A DNA stretch of 64,000 bases from Aedes albopictus (lineage: Eukaryota > Arthropoda > Insecta > Diptera > Culicidae), in NCBI RefSeq assembly GCF_035046485.1, contig NC_085138.1, forward strand, positions 431,383,265 to 431,447,264, read 5' to 3'. Each line of letters opens with the position of its first letter. The first letter of the stretch is position 1. Positions 30,317 to 41,689 of the stretch are shown one piece after another. Both the position numbers and the translations under genes were made by a program. The notes beneath the pieces are model-generated. The model did no database searches. It worked only from the letters and a program-made list of their open reading frames with translations, and had not been told where the DNA came from.

Positions 30317-30835
30317 CTTATATTGGTTTTTTAAACTTGAAGTTTAATTGTATGTTATTCATGCGGTTTTGTTAAACACATTTCTACTGAACGACACACA
30401 GAGTGATAAAGATTTTGAAACTATTTGCTGGAACTCAACTGTTCATAAATATGATTACCGATCTCTGATAATCGTTTATCAAAAACTTCCTTCAATATTG
30501 CGAATATGAATTGCCAATTCTTTATAGATAGGGTTGTTTCGGTTGCTTCGACAAGTGATAGCAGGGATCGATGTACCTTACAACCCAAACTCGGAAGAGC
30601 ATATATAAAGTTGTTGAAACGAGATTGATAAAAAGCAGTTCAAATTTTACGCAGTTCACTATATTAGACTTCTGACCCCAAAACGATTGAATTAACACAC
30701 CTCCGTGCACCCACCGTAAAATTTCACGTGGTCTATGGGCAGTCCCTGAGAATAGACCACGTCTTGTCAGCCAACATTGGTGTTTATCTGAATTGATCCA
30801 TTGAAAGAAAACGTAGATAAACGTTTTTTTTCTAA

Positions 30836-31175
30836 TGATTCATGTAGTTTTGAAGATTTTGGGTCACCCTAACAGCAACAAATACACAATTATAGTTTAT
30901 TTCAATACCAATACATGATTCATGTAGTTTTGAAGATTTTGGGGCTGTCCATAAACCACGTGGTCATTTTTTCGGGTTCCCCCCACCCCCCCCCCCCCCC
31001 CCCCCGCGTGGTCATTTGTCCATACAATTTTTTTATATTCGTCCATACAAAATGCTCATAGGCCGAAACCCCCCCCACTCATGACCACGTGGTTTATGGA
31101 CAGCCCCTTTGGGTCACCCTAACAGCAACAAGTCGACAATTATAGTTTATTTCAATACCAATACATGATTTAAGA
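30836..31175. repeat. 80-bp tandem duplication, second copy split by a MITE
   Basis: ATGATTCATGTAGTTTTGAAGATTTTGGGTCACCC and onward to CAATACCAATAC (30836-30915) is repeated from 30916. The second copy is interrupted after GAAGATTTT by 30941-31107 and resumes with TTTGGGTCACCC. A TTT is duplicated at the junction. Confidence 0.85.
30941..31107. mobile_element. 167-bp MITE with TTT duplication
   Basis: GGGGCTGTCCATAAACCACG at 30941 is a near-perfect inverse of CGTGGTTTATGGACAGCCCC ending 31107. The interior is dominated by a C-run of more than 20 bases and TTTGTCCATACAA/GTCCATACAAAA. Same family as 28645-28816. Confidence 0.85.
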
Positions 31176-31460
31176 ACCCCTAAATTAAAAGGTTAATCAA
31201 AACCTACGTTCAGAAAGCTCATCGTAATAGCTTATTATCGATTATTTTTACATGCTTTCCGTAATCAGCAGATTTCAAAATTTCGAACCACCCTAATATA
31301 GTAAAATCAAAATATATGATAAGTTCCATATCAGAAATAAGTTCCATATCAGAAATAGATTTAAGGAACTAAAATCACCATAACCTGTGAATTTTTGCAA
31401 TTTTGGTTAACATTTGAGGTTTTGTCCGACTTTTGTATGGAGGCCCGCCACTGTGCGACG

Positions 31461-31837
31461 CATAGATCAATGCAACGTACCAGGCAGGGACTGTGCTTTT
31501 CACTGTGTATTTTTTCGGTTTGTTGCAACAAACAGAAGGAATGGTTGATCAAGAGGCTCTCATATATTATGGGCCCTTAGAAACGGTGACAGTAAACAAG
31601 AAAATTTGAAATCCCCTATATCTCTGAAACATAACTACTTAGAAAGATGTGGTTTTTGGCAAAGTTAATTGAAATGTTAAGGGCTCACAGTTAACGAACC
31701 GTTTGAAGAGATAAAGCACAACTAAGTGGCACTAGTAAGCATTTACCAAATTCCATAAAATGAGTTTGCTCTCATCTCGAAATCCACACTGACAATAATA
31801 CATTCTTGGTCAGTGATTAGCCATGGGCTTACATATT
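31461..31837. other. No recognised feature
   Basis: AT-rich sequence outside the 2.46-kb element. No gene. Confidence 0.4.
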
Positions 31838-33370
31838 ATAGAGGACTTCAGTGGACTTTATGGTATCCCGGAGGTTTGAAGAATGTTTCTGCGGGTATTA
31901 AGGAAGTTTTAGAGAGTTCTATAGAAGTTTCAGGGCGTCTCAGAGAATGTCAGTTGCGTTTCAGACCTCCAAGACCTTTATTAGAAGGTTCCAGAGAGAT
32001 TCAGGAGGTTTCTGGGATGATTCAAAGACTCTCAAGGGCGGTTTCATGGAATTTTTAGGGAGTTTCCATGGGTTGCAATTGGTGTAACCCTCCTTTGGCA
32101 TAAGGGTCATTTTTGATCCAAACCGTATATTACGTCAGTGAGCTGCTGCCAACGTGATGCGAATGGAAGGTTAAATGGGCTCCAGGATGAGGGAACACCA
32201 CATCTGCTCGGAAATGTCTCTGAACCCCGTTTGAACGCCACGAAACTTCTTAATCGGGACCGGATCATAACGTCCGGGGCCAAAATGTCCCGCATTCTGT
32301 TACTAAATAACGTCCAAAAACTAATATCCCATGTGCCTTTTTTCCTTGGATTAAGTAGCGCATCTGCATGTTCTGATTTTATGCCACGAAAAATGCATCA
32401 TGACATTTTGGCCTGGGACATTATTGCCTAGGACGTTATGATAATTTACCCCCTGAAAACCTCGTTGAAACTAGAAACCCCCTTCAATCCTTTGAAATGC
32501 TCCTGAATCACTTTTCGGAACGCTCCTCAAATATCTAGAACACCCTGGAACCCCCTGATACCGTATTGAGAATCGATGAAAGCCCTCGAAACTCCTATAG
32601 CTACTAAAAAGTTTAAGAAACTCCCTTGAAAACTCCTGAATTACCCAAAAACGCCCCCTTTCTGAGCCCGTGCCTGTAGGGGCCCTATGAAACACATTCA
32701 AAGCGCCTCAAAACTATCTATAACGTCCCAATTAAACGTAATGAAACTCTTTTTAATTCTCGTGAAACGCTCTTGAAACCTGAAACTTTTATGCTTCTTA
32801 AGCGCTCATTCGAAATGTCCCTCAAACCTTTTAGAACGCTCTGAAACCCCTGATATCCCCCTGAAAAACTATGGAACCCCCCTGAAAGCCTCTGAGTCCT
32901 AAAACGCTCCAGCAATCGTCTGAAACACTCCTGAAACCACCCTGAAAAGCGCTTAAACTCCTGAAGCACTTTGGAAACCCCTTAATTGCTCTAGATACGA
33001 TTCCAAACTCCCTTGAAATGCTCTGAATCCCCCGAAAGCACCCCTGAAATCGCCTGAAACGATTGTGTAACCCCTGAACCCGTCTAAAACGGATCTATGA
33101 CATTACCTCAAATTCCACGACAACGATTGCTAAAACACCGAATTTCATTTTCCAGAATTTACCATTACCCATTCCTTAAATTGTAGATTTCCTACCTTCC
33201 TGAATGGAAAAAAACCATTCCTTTGATTAATGAAATTTCATTTCTAAACCCCTGAAACCTGTGCAACACTCCTGAATTCCACTGGGAAACGCCATTGAAA
33301 CTTTCCTGAAATCTCCGTTTAATTCCCTGGACCCCCTCTGAAACGATCCTGAAACAATATTGCGTAGAGC
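31838..33370. repeat. Degenerate CTGAAACG-type array
   Basis: 31838-32085 carries the GTTTCAGG orientation, 32440-33370 the CCTGAAACGC orientation, with the phrase-type element 32264-32442 and about 180 bp of unique sequence between. The apparent frames at 32471-33431 arise from this repeat. Confidence 0.65.
32264..32442. mobile_element. Small phrase-type element (CCAAAATGTCCC, ATAACGTCC)
   Basis: Left end ATCATAACGTCCGGGGCCAAAATGTCCC; right end repeats the same three phrases inverted (GACATTTTGGCC, GGGACATTATTGCC, GGACGTTATGAT). The termini are short tandem phrases in inverted order, as in the elements at 6085, 51592 and 51717. Confidence 0.6.
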
Positions 33371-33925
33371 CAAGCACAGAGACAAGAGAGATTGCATGCG
33401 GCGGAGACAAGAGATCCCCAGCACATGACAAAAATGCCCGTCTCTTGCAAATTTATTGTTCTATCTTATACCTAGCAGTGTATGCAGCGCATAAACAATT
33501 TCGAGACGCAGCATATCCCTGCATAACTGATCAGTGATCACGCACCGGATCTGAAATATTGAACAATTTGAGAAGCTTCATCGAAGTAACAATTCCATTG
33601 CTGATTGGTTTTGTTTGATTTTACATTAGGGTTTTTTGTTTGATTTTATATTAGGGTTTTATTACAGTAATAATTAAAGCTCACAGTTTCATAACTACTT
33701 TTATGAAAACCAAAGATGAAATGTTCTATAGAATTCTTGAAGATACACATAAAGCCAGATTTTGAGAGAAAACAAAACTCTCCGATATGTAAACCTTTTG
33801 GCATTCATTATTACCACAATAAAACTGTTCAAACTCTCAACAGATGGCGATCTGTTCGATTGGTAACATTTGTTGGTGGAAAAGTAGAAATTACGATACT
33901 GCTAGGTTTATTGCGGTTATCAATT
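33371..33925. other. No recognised feature
   Basis: AT-rich. A 24-bp direct repeat TTTTGTTTGATTTTAYATTAGGGTTTT lies near 33610-33660. Confidence 0.4.
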
Positions 33926-34133
33926 TGTGGGCTTCGTGGCCGTACGACTAGAGGCGTCAGTCATCTAATCATTTCGTAAGCCTCGGAGTGTGGGCTCGAT
34001 TCCCGCTCCAGTCGGGGAAAACATTTCGTCAAACGGAAAATTCTCCACTGGGCGTGGATGTCCAGTGTCTAATGTTAGTGCTTGCTCAGTCTGTACAACC
34101 TCTGGTTGAAGACGGTGTAGTGTCTTTTTTTCT
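33926..34133 (+). mobile_element. tRNA-derived SINE, second family
   Basis: Head GTGGGCTTCGTGGCCGTACG with an A-box-like GTGGCCGTACGACTAGAGG and a clear B box GGGCTCGATTCCCGCTCC. The body has AATTCTCCACTGGGCGTGGA and the end GAAGACGGTGTAGTGTC plus a T-run. Not related in the body to the Feilai-like copies. Target duplication not established. Confidence 0.7.
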
Positions 34134-34447
34134 TTAATTATGATCGGCGCCTTGATGAATTAGCTGACGTGAATGGAAAATAGTTAATTTTACTCACTCT
34201 TCTGGGAACGCGAAATGACATCTGTTTGTTGTCGGTTTTTCTTAGTTATGGAGGGTTTTCCTATCTAATGTGCATTACAAGTTGGTTCTTTAAATCGATC
34301 TCTCACTATCTCGATGGTTCCTTCAATATCGAGACATGGAGAGTCGACTGTTTAACTATAAGGGTCGTCCAGACACGCTATGGAATAAGTTGCGGTCATT
34401 CGGACACTCCATGGGACACTCTGTGGAATAGAATGCGGATAATGTGT
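34134..34447. other. No recognised feature
   Basis: Mixed sequence between the SINE and the TA MITE. No coding signal. Confidence 0.4.
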
Positions 34448-34449
34448 TA

Positions 34450-35278
34450 CACACCAAAAATCGTTTGAATGTTTCAGCAAAATGCTTTGCTGAAGCAGAA
34501 TCAGTAAATATACGTTTTACTGAAAAACTCAGTAAATCGCTTGTGTTAGCTGAAAATCAGCAAAATCGTCTGATTTACTGAAATTTCAGTAGTTTTTTCC
34601 CGACCGGCCGCCACCTCGGCAATCCGCTTGTCAAAATAAAAAAAAAGGTAAAAAGAGTGCATCGTTTGTTTTTACGGCAACACAAATCAGTTTTTCGTTC
34701 AACTCCACAAGTATTTTCAATGAAACATGTGTATTACGTGAATAATTAAACAATTCTACACATTCACACAGGTATGTATCAAAGTTTAAGCAAATAACAA
34801 TATAATGATTTCCAGAAATTGTTTCTCTTAGGTGATAAACAAAGTACACTACTTCCAAGCATTAAAAATCATCAGAGGATCAAATGGAATCAGAATCCGC
34901 TCCAATTGACCGCTCCCGATCCATAACTTACATTTTTTTTCTATTATCATGCATAAAACTGAGGAAATAAAACAACTCTTTGCTTACTGCAACTAATCAG
35001 TTGATTTCAATAAAGAAAAAGTCGATTTTATTATATTTTGATTCAATTTACTGAATTCCATCAGCAATGTGGTACCGAATCCCACGTCGGTCGAAATGAC
35101 TGAATTTTCAGCAATCCTCAAAAATTTGCTGATCTTTCAGTAAACTTTTGACGTTTACGATGACATCCGAAATTGCTGAAAAATTCAGTAATTTTTATTG
35201 CTGAACGGATTGCTGAAATTTCAGCTCGGCAAAATTCAGCAAAACTTTGCTGATTTTCAGCGAAAAAAATTTGGTGTG
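34450..35278. mobile_element. 829-bp TA MITE with TCAGYAAA subterminal repeats
   Basis: CACACCAAAAATCGTTTGAA at 34450 and TTTTTTTTGGTGTG-type end at 35278 are inverse matches with TA on both sides (34448-34449, 35279-35280). The outer ~120 bp on each side carries many TCAGCAAA, TCAGTAAA and inverse TTTACTGA/TTTGCTGA motifs. The centre holds ordinary AT-rich text and no transposase. Confidence 0.75.
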
Positions 35279-35280
35279 TA

Positions 35281-36460
35281 CGTTTACTCAATCCATAATG
35301 TCAACTTTTCACATAGAGCATTAAAGATTCAGATTTTTAGTTTTTAGCGAAGCAGTGTTGCCACTGCCAGTTTTTTTTACATCTTTCCTATAATATGCAT
35401 TCTTGCAGCAGCTTTAAACGTCTACTTTCATTCTGCTGAAGAGTCTACAATGTAGACATCTAATTGTACATATTGCGACATTTGCACCCATTTAGACTCA
35501 GCCGAAATTCATTATCATCACAGTCGAATTTCGCACACGACTTCGCAGCGGCTGGCATGCACAAGTTCGGTTGAGTTCAAGACAGGGGCATCGGATGCAC
35601 AACAGGTAAACAAAATAAGTTTGATTAGTGTGAAATTTCGCTGGGAAATGATGATTCAGTGAATTCTCAAATTATCACAGTAGTCTAAACATTAATGAGA
35701 ATCCCAATATTTGGAAATATTTGATTCTACCGGGACTGTGTTGCCATCTATCATAAATTATAATATCTGAAGCTTTCACTGGATGGTCTTTGTTGTTCGT
35801 TCGATTACGGAACATTAATTGTGTCTATTTAGACAACTTTTCCAAACTTAGAGAAATTATTGAAACGGAAAATTAATCTAAATTTTCGACGTAAAAAAGG
35901 GGAAGCCCGCATCATGGGCGTAAATGAAACGAACATTTAACCTCTCTCTGAGTCAGGGATGCAAGTGAAAAATCTGTTTCACTCTCTTCAAAAATCTGTA
36001 CTACAAAAAAATGGGTGAAAAATCTGTATCCCTAACCAAAACTCCTCCTCTAATTAAAAAAAAATGTATTTCATATAAAACATAATCTGTAAAGTTGCTC
36101 AGAAATCTGTATAATACAGATAAATTTGTGTCTATGGCATCCCTGCTCTAAGTGAACATTAGATTCTTTATGCTCGGGGAATGCTATCTGAAAGCGTTAT
36201 TTAACCACGTGAGCTCTAGAACTTGTACCCCATCTTACTCTTCATGTGTCTACATGTGTGTGGAAATGTTGCGCACAGCTAATGAATCTTCAATGATGAG
36301 GATGATTTGCGTTGGCTCAAAAATGTTGTAACAAACAATCCGCTTCTATACTCGAAGACACCCAAAATTGCGTTCGGAAACGCCACCTACCGAACCTATA
36401 ATTTGTATCATTCGCTCATGGGCATTCGGATAGAATTATTACCTTTCAATACCCAGATTT
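35281..36460. other. No recognised gene; possible decayed repeat ends
   Basis: GCAGTGTTGCCACTGCCAG (35352) and GTGTTGCCATCTATC (35740) may be old element ends. The rest is AT-rich with no supported feature. Confidence 0.35.
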
Positions 36461-37200
36461 GATTATATACCACAAGATCACCATAATCAACAAAGACGAA
36501 CGGCGGCACTGCGCCAAAATGCTTCAAATTACGACTGCTTGTTGGTAAAGCAAACGATTTGGCCATCCGCCCCCTTTTTCTGGGCGCGCCGGCTCAATCA
36601 CCGATCGTTCTCTCGATGGATTGACAAATTCGCGTGTAATGATACACCGCAGCTTCGCGTTTCGTTTCCACAAAAAAACACTCAGAGAAATACCACATAA
36701 AACTTTCAACCATTCTTCGCACATTTCTGCACCGCAAGCATTCTCTCCGTGCCCCCACGAAACGACAATGACCTTCGTCTTTTACGACCTTGCTCTTGAC
36801 ACACGAAAACACCATCGAAAAAACTGCGATCGAGTACGTTGTTTTCGCTAATGTCAAGAGGACACGCGGACAAATCTTGATCTCGCCATCATCGTCGTCG
36901 TCGTCGTTGATCGTTTGCCGCTGAGAGTGATCCTGTGGCGCAGGCGCGGGCGGCGGTGACGATCGCCGAGAAATCCGATGACGCGGTGGAATTTCTTGGA
37001 TGCTGCTGAGCTGGCCGCTGCTGGGCTGCGTCGAATTTTCGGTTGCGTGGAATCCAAACACGGCGAGACTAATGTGGGTGAAGTAGCAGCAGCAAAATGT
37101 TCGGATGATGATTCCGACGATTTGTTTTTGCTTTTCTCGCGATCGTTTTATGGCGGATTCGAGAGTAATGACTTTTGGCTGCTGGATGATGGCAATTAAG
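36460..37200. other. GC-rich island without a supported gene
   Basis: A 155-codon minus-strand frame (37061-36594) crosses a (GTC)n tract read as poly-Asp. It begins at GTG rather than ATG and has no recognisable domain. Opposite-strand frames are equally open, so composition explains them. Possibly host regulatory or UTR sequence. Confidence 0.3.
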
Positions 37201-37683
37201 GACTGGGACCATGGGTATAAGAGGGCTCCTATTGGGAGGAGATTATGGCACGATGAGTTTATGACGACAGTGGACTTGGATTAGCCAAGAGATCTTGGAG
37301 TCTGATCATCCTTCAATGTTGAGTATAGAGTGCAGTATGTAGCTTTTCAGTTCAGTGTATCTCAGCGGTCAAAAACCTGCCGCCGAGGAAAAATTAGGTA
37401 AGATTACCAAGCTTATAGACAATTCGAAGTCATTTAGATGCTTCAAGGTAATGCGCTCTCAGAACAACCCATGATTCATAGTCAATCGCATCTGCCAAGG
37501 TCTTGTCGATTACGATAAGGAAAACATTGATTGTCGTACTTTCATCCTCAAAATTTGCCAAGTAAATCCACGTTGAAAATTACTCTTGATGTTTTTTTTT
37601 CTAAAAGTTTTTTAAATATCCTAAAAAATCTTCCAAGACACCAATCTTATTCAAACCGTTTTCGAGTTATATTTTTTTTCAGG
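37201..37683. other. No recognised feature
   Basis: Transition from the island to the SINE-like element. Nothing is supported. Confidence 0.4.
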
Positions 37684-37988
37684 CGGGCTTGGTGGTCTAG
37701 TGGCTACCGCTTCTGATTCGTATGCAGAAGGTCATGGGTTCAATCCCTGGCCCGTCCCTTTCATCCCATTTTGTATCTTTCTATCCACTTCATCTCTCTC
37801 TCTCTCTCTCTTCTCTACATATACAACTCATGTATATTCATATGTTCATAGCCATTGCTAGAACCAGAAACGAATTGGAAAAAGTCGTTTCCCTCCCTTC
37901 CAATTTCCACTCACAGCACAGTGTATATAACGCCTACAAGTTATGCAACCAAAGCGTGCTGTGCCGCTTGACCTTATTCATCTCATTT

Positions 37989-40080
37989 CTCGAGCAAAAG
38001 AAAATAACAAGAGAATAACATATCATGGTATTTATCTTAAATACTACCATACCTTGATATGTCCTTCATTAGGTGGTAATAAAAGGCAAAATAACAAAAG
38101 CGAATACCAAAATTTTGTATAAATAACACCTAGAAAATAACAAGTCTTGTTATTTCAATAATGAATGCATACCTGAAATTTCAAGTGCTGTATTTGTTAT
38201 TCCAAAGTTATTGAATAACGAACTAATAACATTTCTTGTTATTAAATGTTTCATTTGTTCGATGACTTCATGATAATAGCAAATCTTGTACTTCGGCTAT
38301 TTTCACCGCTAAACCAACAAATACTACATCAATATCAAACTCTGCTCAAATACCTCCAACTGTTATTGTGATGTTCTCATAACATTTCGTTGAATAACGC
38401 AGCAATAACAATTTTTGGTATTAGAGCACATCCCGGGTAGAGGTTAATGGCAAACAAAGGACAAAATAATAACTGGTTTTGCCATCATATCTCGTTTTGC
38501 CATTTTTTTGTTATTATGAAAAACTTAAAATGGCAAATCAATAGCAAAATATACAATCATAGCAAATCTTGTCATTGACATGTTATTCATGAATAATGCT
38601 AAATAACACATCAATAACAAAAGTTACTATCATGGTAAAACTTGCAATTTCGCACCTTTTATAATGAATTGTATAAAATATCAAAACAATAACATATTTT
38701 ACATTCCTAGCTAAATTTGCCATTACTTTGATATTTTGAGAAATTATTTATAAACATTAGGCACCATAACATATTTTACTCTTAATATACCATTAACTAT
38801 TATATTGTATATTTCAAGCATAACTTTTCAATTCGACGTATCTCGCAAAAGTAAACAAACCCGGATTCTCAGCTGTGTGTTTGATTCGCAATGGATTCTA
38901 TTTGATGCACATCAATTTATGTTAATTTAGAACTCAAACAATTAAAGAGTATAATTTGTAAAACGACGTATCTATCTTTTTCGATCTTTTCAAGAAAGCT
39001 ACTAGGGCACTGGTTTGTTTGTTGGTTTGTTAATGTATTTACGACACTTTACACCTGAAAGGAGGGCACTGGTGTAGTGGGATTCTTCTTGCACATGTAA
39101 ACATCAATTCTACTAGTTGTGTACAACATAAACTTTTATTTTTGCTATTTTCTCTCAATGCTCAGTCAATTTGAGTGCGAATTTTACACTTGGATATGTA
39201 ATGTTTTGTACTGTTGTCGCTTTGTATATTCATACTGATACATTGTTGTATTGAATCATTGATCTTCATTACGCTGAAGAGATCAGTCTCTATGTAGGAA
39301 TAAACATTATCAAATAAAATGTTTGTTTGCAATCTCTGACCAACTATGTATGTGCAGTTAGTTTGATCGCAAAGAATTTCCAGTATTCGGTAAAAGTGAA
39401 CAGTAGATCCAAGAATCGTCATATTTATACGTCTGAGATGTTCTTTGAGTACACAGATATAAACCCTCAATATGTGTCTTACTATGAGCGCTGAAACATC
39501 GTGCAACTACATCTTCGTCGAACAGCGGATTATTATTAAAAACGTATATGTATCATCTTTGCATCGAATCGAGCTATAACTTGTTGTTTCGACCATAGTG
39601 CATGAGCCCATTCTTCAACACGTTCGTTGACATTGTGGCTGATTGAATCTACCATTATTTTAAAATTGAATTTGAACAACTAAACCTACCATTATTTTGA
39701 TCGCCACATAGACAGCTAAATTTGTTCTTATTCTGTTATCAATAATGTAATATTTTGTTATTCACCGATAACAGTTAATTTGGGTCTTATTTTGTTATCA
39801 ATATCTCAATAATAACTTATTTTGTTCTTCAATTTAATCCGCATGCTTTACCATTACTTTGTTATTACAATGGCAAAAAAAGTTATTTTTAAGTTTTTCT
39901 CCTACCAAAATTTTGTTATTATTTTTGTTATTTTAACTCTTATTTCAAACAAACAAATAACACATTTTACCATTCAAACATTTTGTTTTAATGGTAAAAT
40001 TTACCATTCTTTTGCCATTAAGCTCTACCCGGGATGTTGCTCTTCGCATGGTATTTGTAAGGTATGCCCTTCTGCTCGGG
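37989..40080. mobile_element. 2.1-kb nested AT-rich element
   Basis: CTCGAGCAAAAG at 37989 and CTTCTGCTCGGG ending 40080 are inverse ends related to the 8487-8808 MITE. TT lies on both sides. The arms are full of AATAACA/TGTTATT motifs. A second TIR pair is nested inside (38432-40033). Confidence 0.55.
38432..40033. mobile_element. 1.6-kb element nested within 37989-40080
   Basis: CCCGGGTAGAGGTTAATGGCA at 38432 is inverse-matched by TGCCATTAAGCTCTACCCGGG ending 40033. Arms have repeated ATGGCAAA/TTTGCCAT motifs. The minus-strand 114-codon frame at 39162-39506 has no recognisable domain. Confidence 0.6.
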
Positions 40081-40455
40081 TTACCACACAATCTATCACC
40101 TCACGAACACTATAAATAACCCCCTATCCATGGATCGCATCACCGACCCAACGGTGACTCGCAGATCTCCCATCCTTTCCGTCTAACAAATACCCCAGTC
40201 CGTGCTGGTTGTGGGGATGCAGAGGTGATCTCGGTCTTTAGTAGCAACAACCAACACACTCTAACATTCCTTTCCCTTCCCAACTGACTATAAGGACGTG
40301 GCCGGCGCTGTTATTGATCCAAAATGTATGAGCTGCTAGAATTGCACTTTGAGAATAAGTGGAGTGTCCCAGCCCTTATTAATTTGGATGTCAGTGCAAT
40401 TGGTACCAGCTCAGATCAATCACGGAGTAGCAACCATTGACATGTATAGTCAGAT

Positions 40456-40679
40456 TTGATCGTTTTTGATCGTTTTTTTTATATTTTTTTTCAGACGAAA
40501 ATTACATGAATAAAATCTCATTCAAATTAAAAAAAATATTACGAGTAAAAAATGGCACATTTTTTCAAGTTTTGGGTTGCTTTTGTCTTCCGAAAACTAC
40601 TCCATTCAAAAAGTGGTGTGATGATTACTAGGGCTTCAGTATCATCTTTGATGAATCCAATTTCAAAAAGCAGGAAAAG
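40456..40679. other. No recognised feature
   Basis: AT-rich spacer with T-runs after the retroelement tail. Confidence 0.4.
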
Positions 40680-41400
40680 TACCGCTCTCGCTTTCACAAA
40701 TCATTTACACCATCATCCAGCAGCCTGCAATCTCTCGACTCTCAGTTCCACACACTCTTTATCTAATCATAGCATTTCAGTAAATTAGTCTAGTCGCCAC
40801 TATCCATCGAGAAGGTGCACCCTCTCGACTAAAGGGAAAAAAGTGCACTCCACATTGCACAATCTGCTCAATCTGCTGGTAGCTAGCTAGCCGTTGGCTG
40901 GCTCCACTCGGAATGAAATAAATCGATCGGTAGTCAATCATCGGCTTCCACATCGGGCGACTGTCGGCGTGATAAAAGCAGTGCCGACGACCACGCTCCA
41001 GACCCTTAGACCAGATTACACCAGGTACTGTGCGCGGGGGAGAGAAAATGGCCAAAAGAATAATTACCTGCAGACACCACCACCAATCCTAGGGTCCCAC
41101 TCACGCGGGCCGGGCGCCCGCTGAAGTGTTGATAGGTTAATTTAAATTTGCCTCGTTCGATATAGGGTGCCGGCTAGCCACCAGAATCTCACGAAAGGCT
41201 CCCAACTGCGAGGCGAGGTATCGAAAACGTGGCCAGTATGTACCATAATCATATGGTAATTTCTAGTGGCAGAGTGGCTGCTGCTGGCGGTTGATTGATT
41301 AGCAGATTGCATGGGTATCGGTAGAGTTCGATCTTCGTTGGCGTGTTTGTAGCCCTCCGGGTGCTTCTTCCGTAACACTATGTGGAGGAATCTACTTTCG
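40680..41400. other. GC-richer island without a supported gene
   Basis: Unique-looking sequence with open frames on both strands (40777-41055 minus and 41142-41378 minus, 40894-41124 plus) that overlap and lack domains. Possibly conserved host DNA. Confidence 0.3.
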
Positions 41401-41689
41401 TTGATACCTTGAACATACCATCTCAGAGCAGGGATATCCTAGTCAAAAAATAATTTAACTAGATTTCCCTAGGTGTCCAAGCTCTATCAAATTTTATGAA
41501 ACCTATTAACATTCAATTGTTTAAGCTTAAAGTGAAGAAACTATGCATTTTTTTCCAAATGTGCATACTTAGAAAACTTTTGTTAGTGACATTCTGAGCT
41601 GCTTCAAAAATCATGTCTCTGGAAGGGTTTTATAAACCGCGTGTACTTTTGGTCGGGAGACGTCTTCTTCTATTTTACGTGACGTCCCA

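Larger units (their letters stand above)
28999..31455. mobile_element. 2.46-kb element with CACAGTGG ends
   Basis: CACAGTGGCCGGAAGCCGGA at 28999 and the inverse of a GTCGGACAAAACCTCAAA arm ending CCACTGTG at 31455 form the termini. CGACG flanks both (28994-28998, 31456-31460). The CAGTGGC start resembles hAT ends, but the five-base duplication does not fit hAT's eight. No transposase frame. It contains a G-run (29681-29696), an old MITE (30183-30316), an 80-bp tandem duplication and a younger MITE. Confidence 0.55.
37684..40455 (+). mobile_element. Long tRNA-headed retroelement, copy 1, split by a 2.1-kb insertion
   Basis: The head GGGCTTGGTGGTCTAGTGGC (A box TGGTCTAGTGGC) with B box GGGTTCAATCCC is followed by a body ending GTGCCGCTTGACCTTATTC. 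It resumes at 40081 with AATCTATCACCTCACG and runs to about 40455 (CATGTATAGTCAG). Copy 2 at 42820-44000 shares head and body in the same order, showing that 37989-40080 is inserted. A (TC)n tract lies at 37774-37798. Confidence 0.65.

Noticed and set aside
36594..37061. 155-codon minus-strand open frame as a gene
   Set aside because: It begins at GTG, reads a (GTC)n tract as poly-Asp, and the opposite strand is equally open because of GC content.
37684..37756. Functional tRNA gene
   Set aside because: Same reason: internal promoter boxes head a repeated retroelement found again at 42820.
39162..39506. 114-codon minus frame inside the nested AT-rich element as a transposase
   Set aside because: Too short, no DDE-type or zinc-finger motif, and flanked by non-coding AT text.
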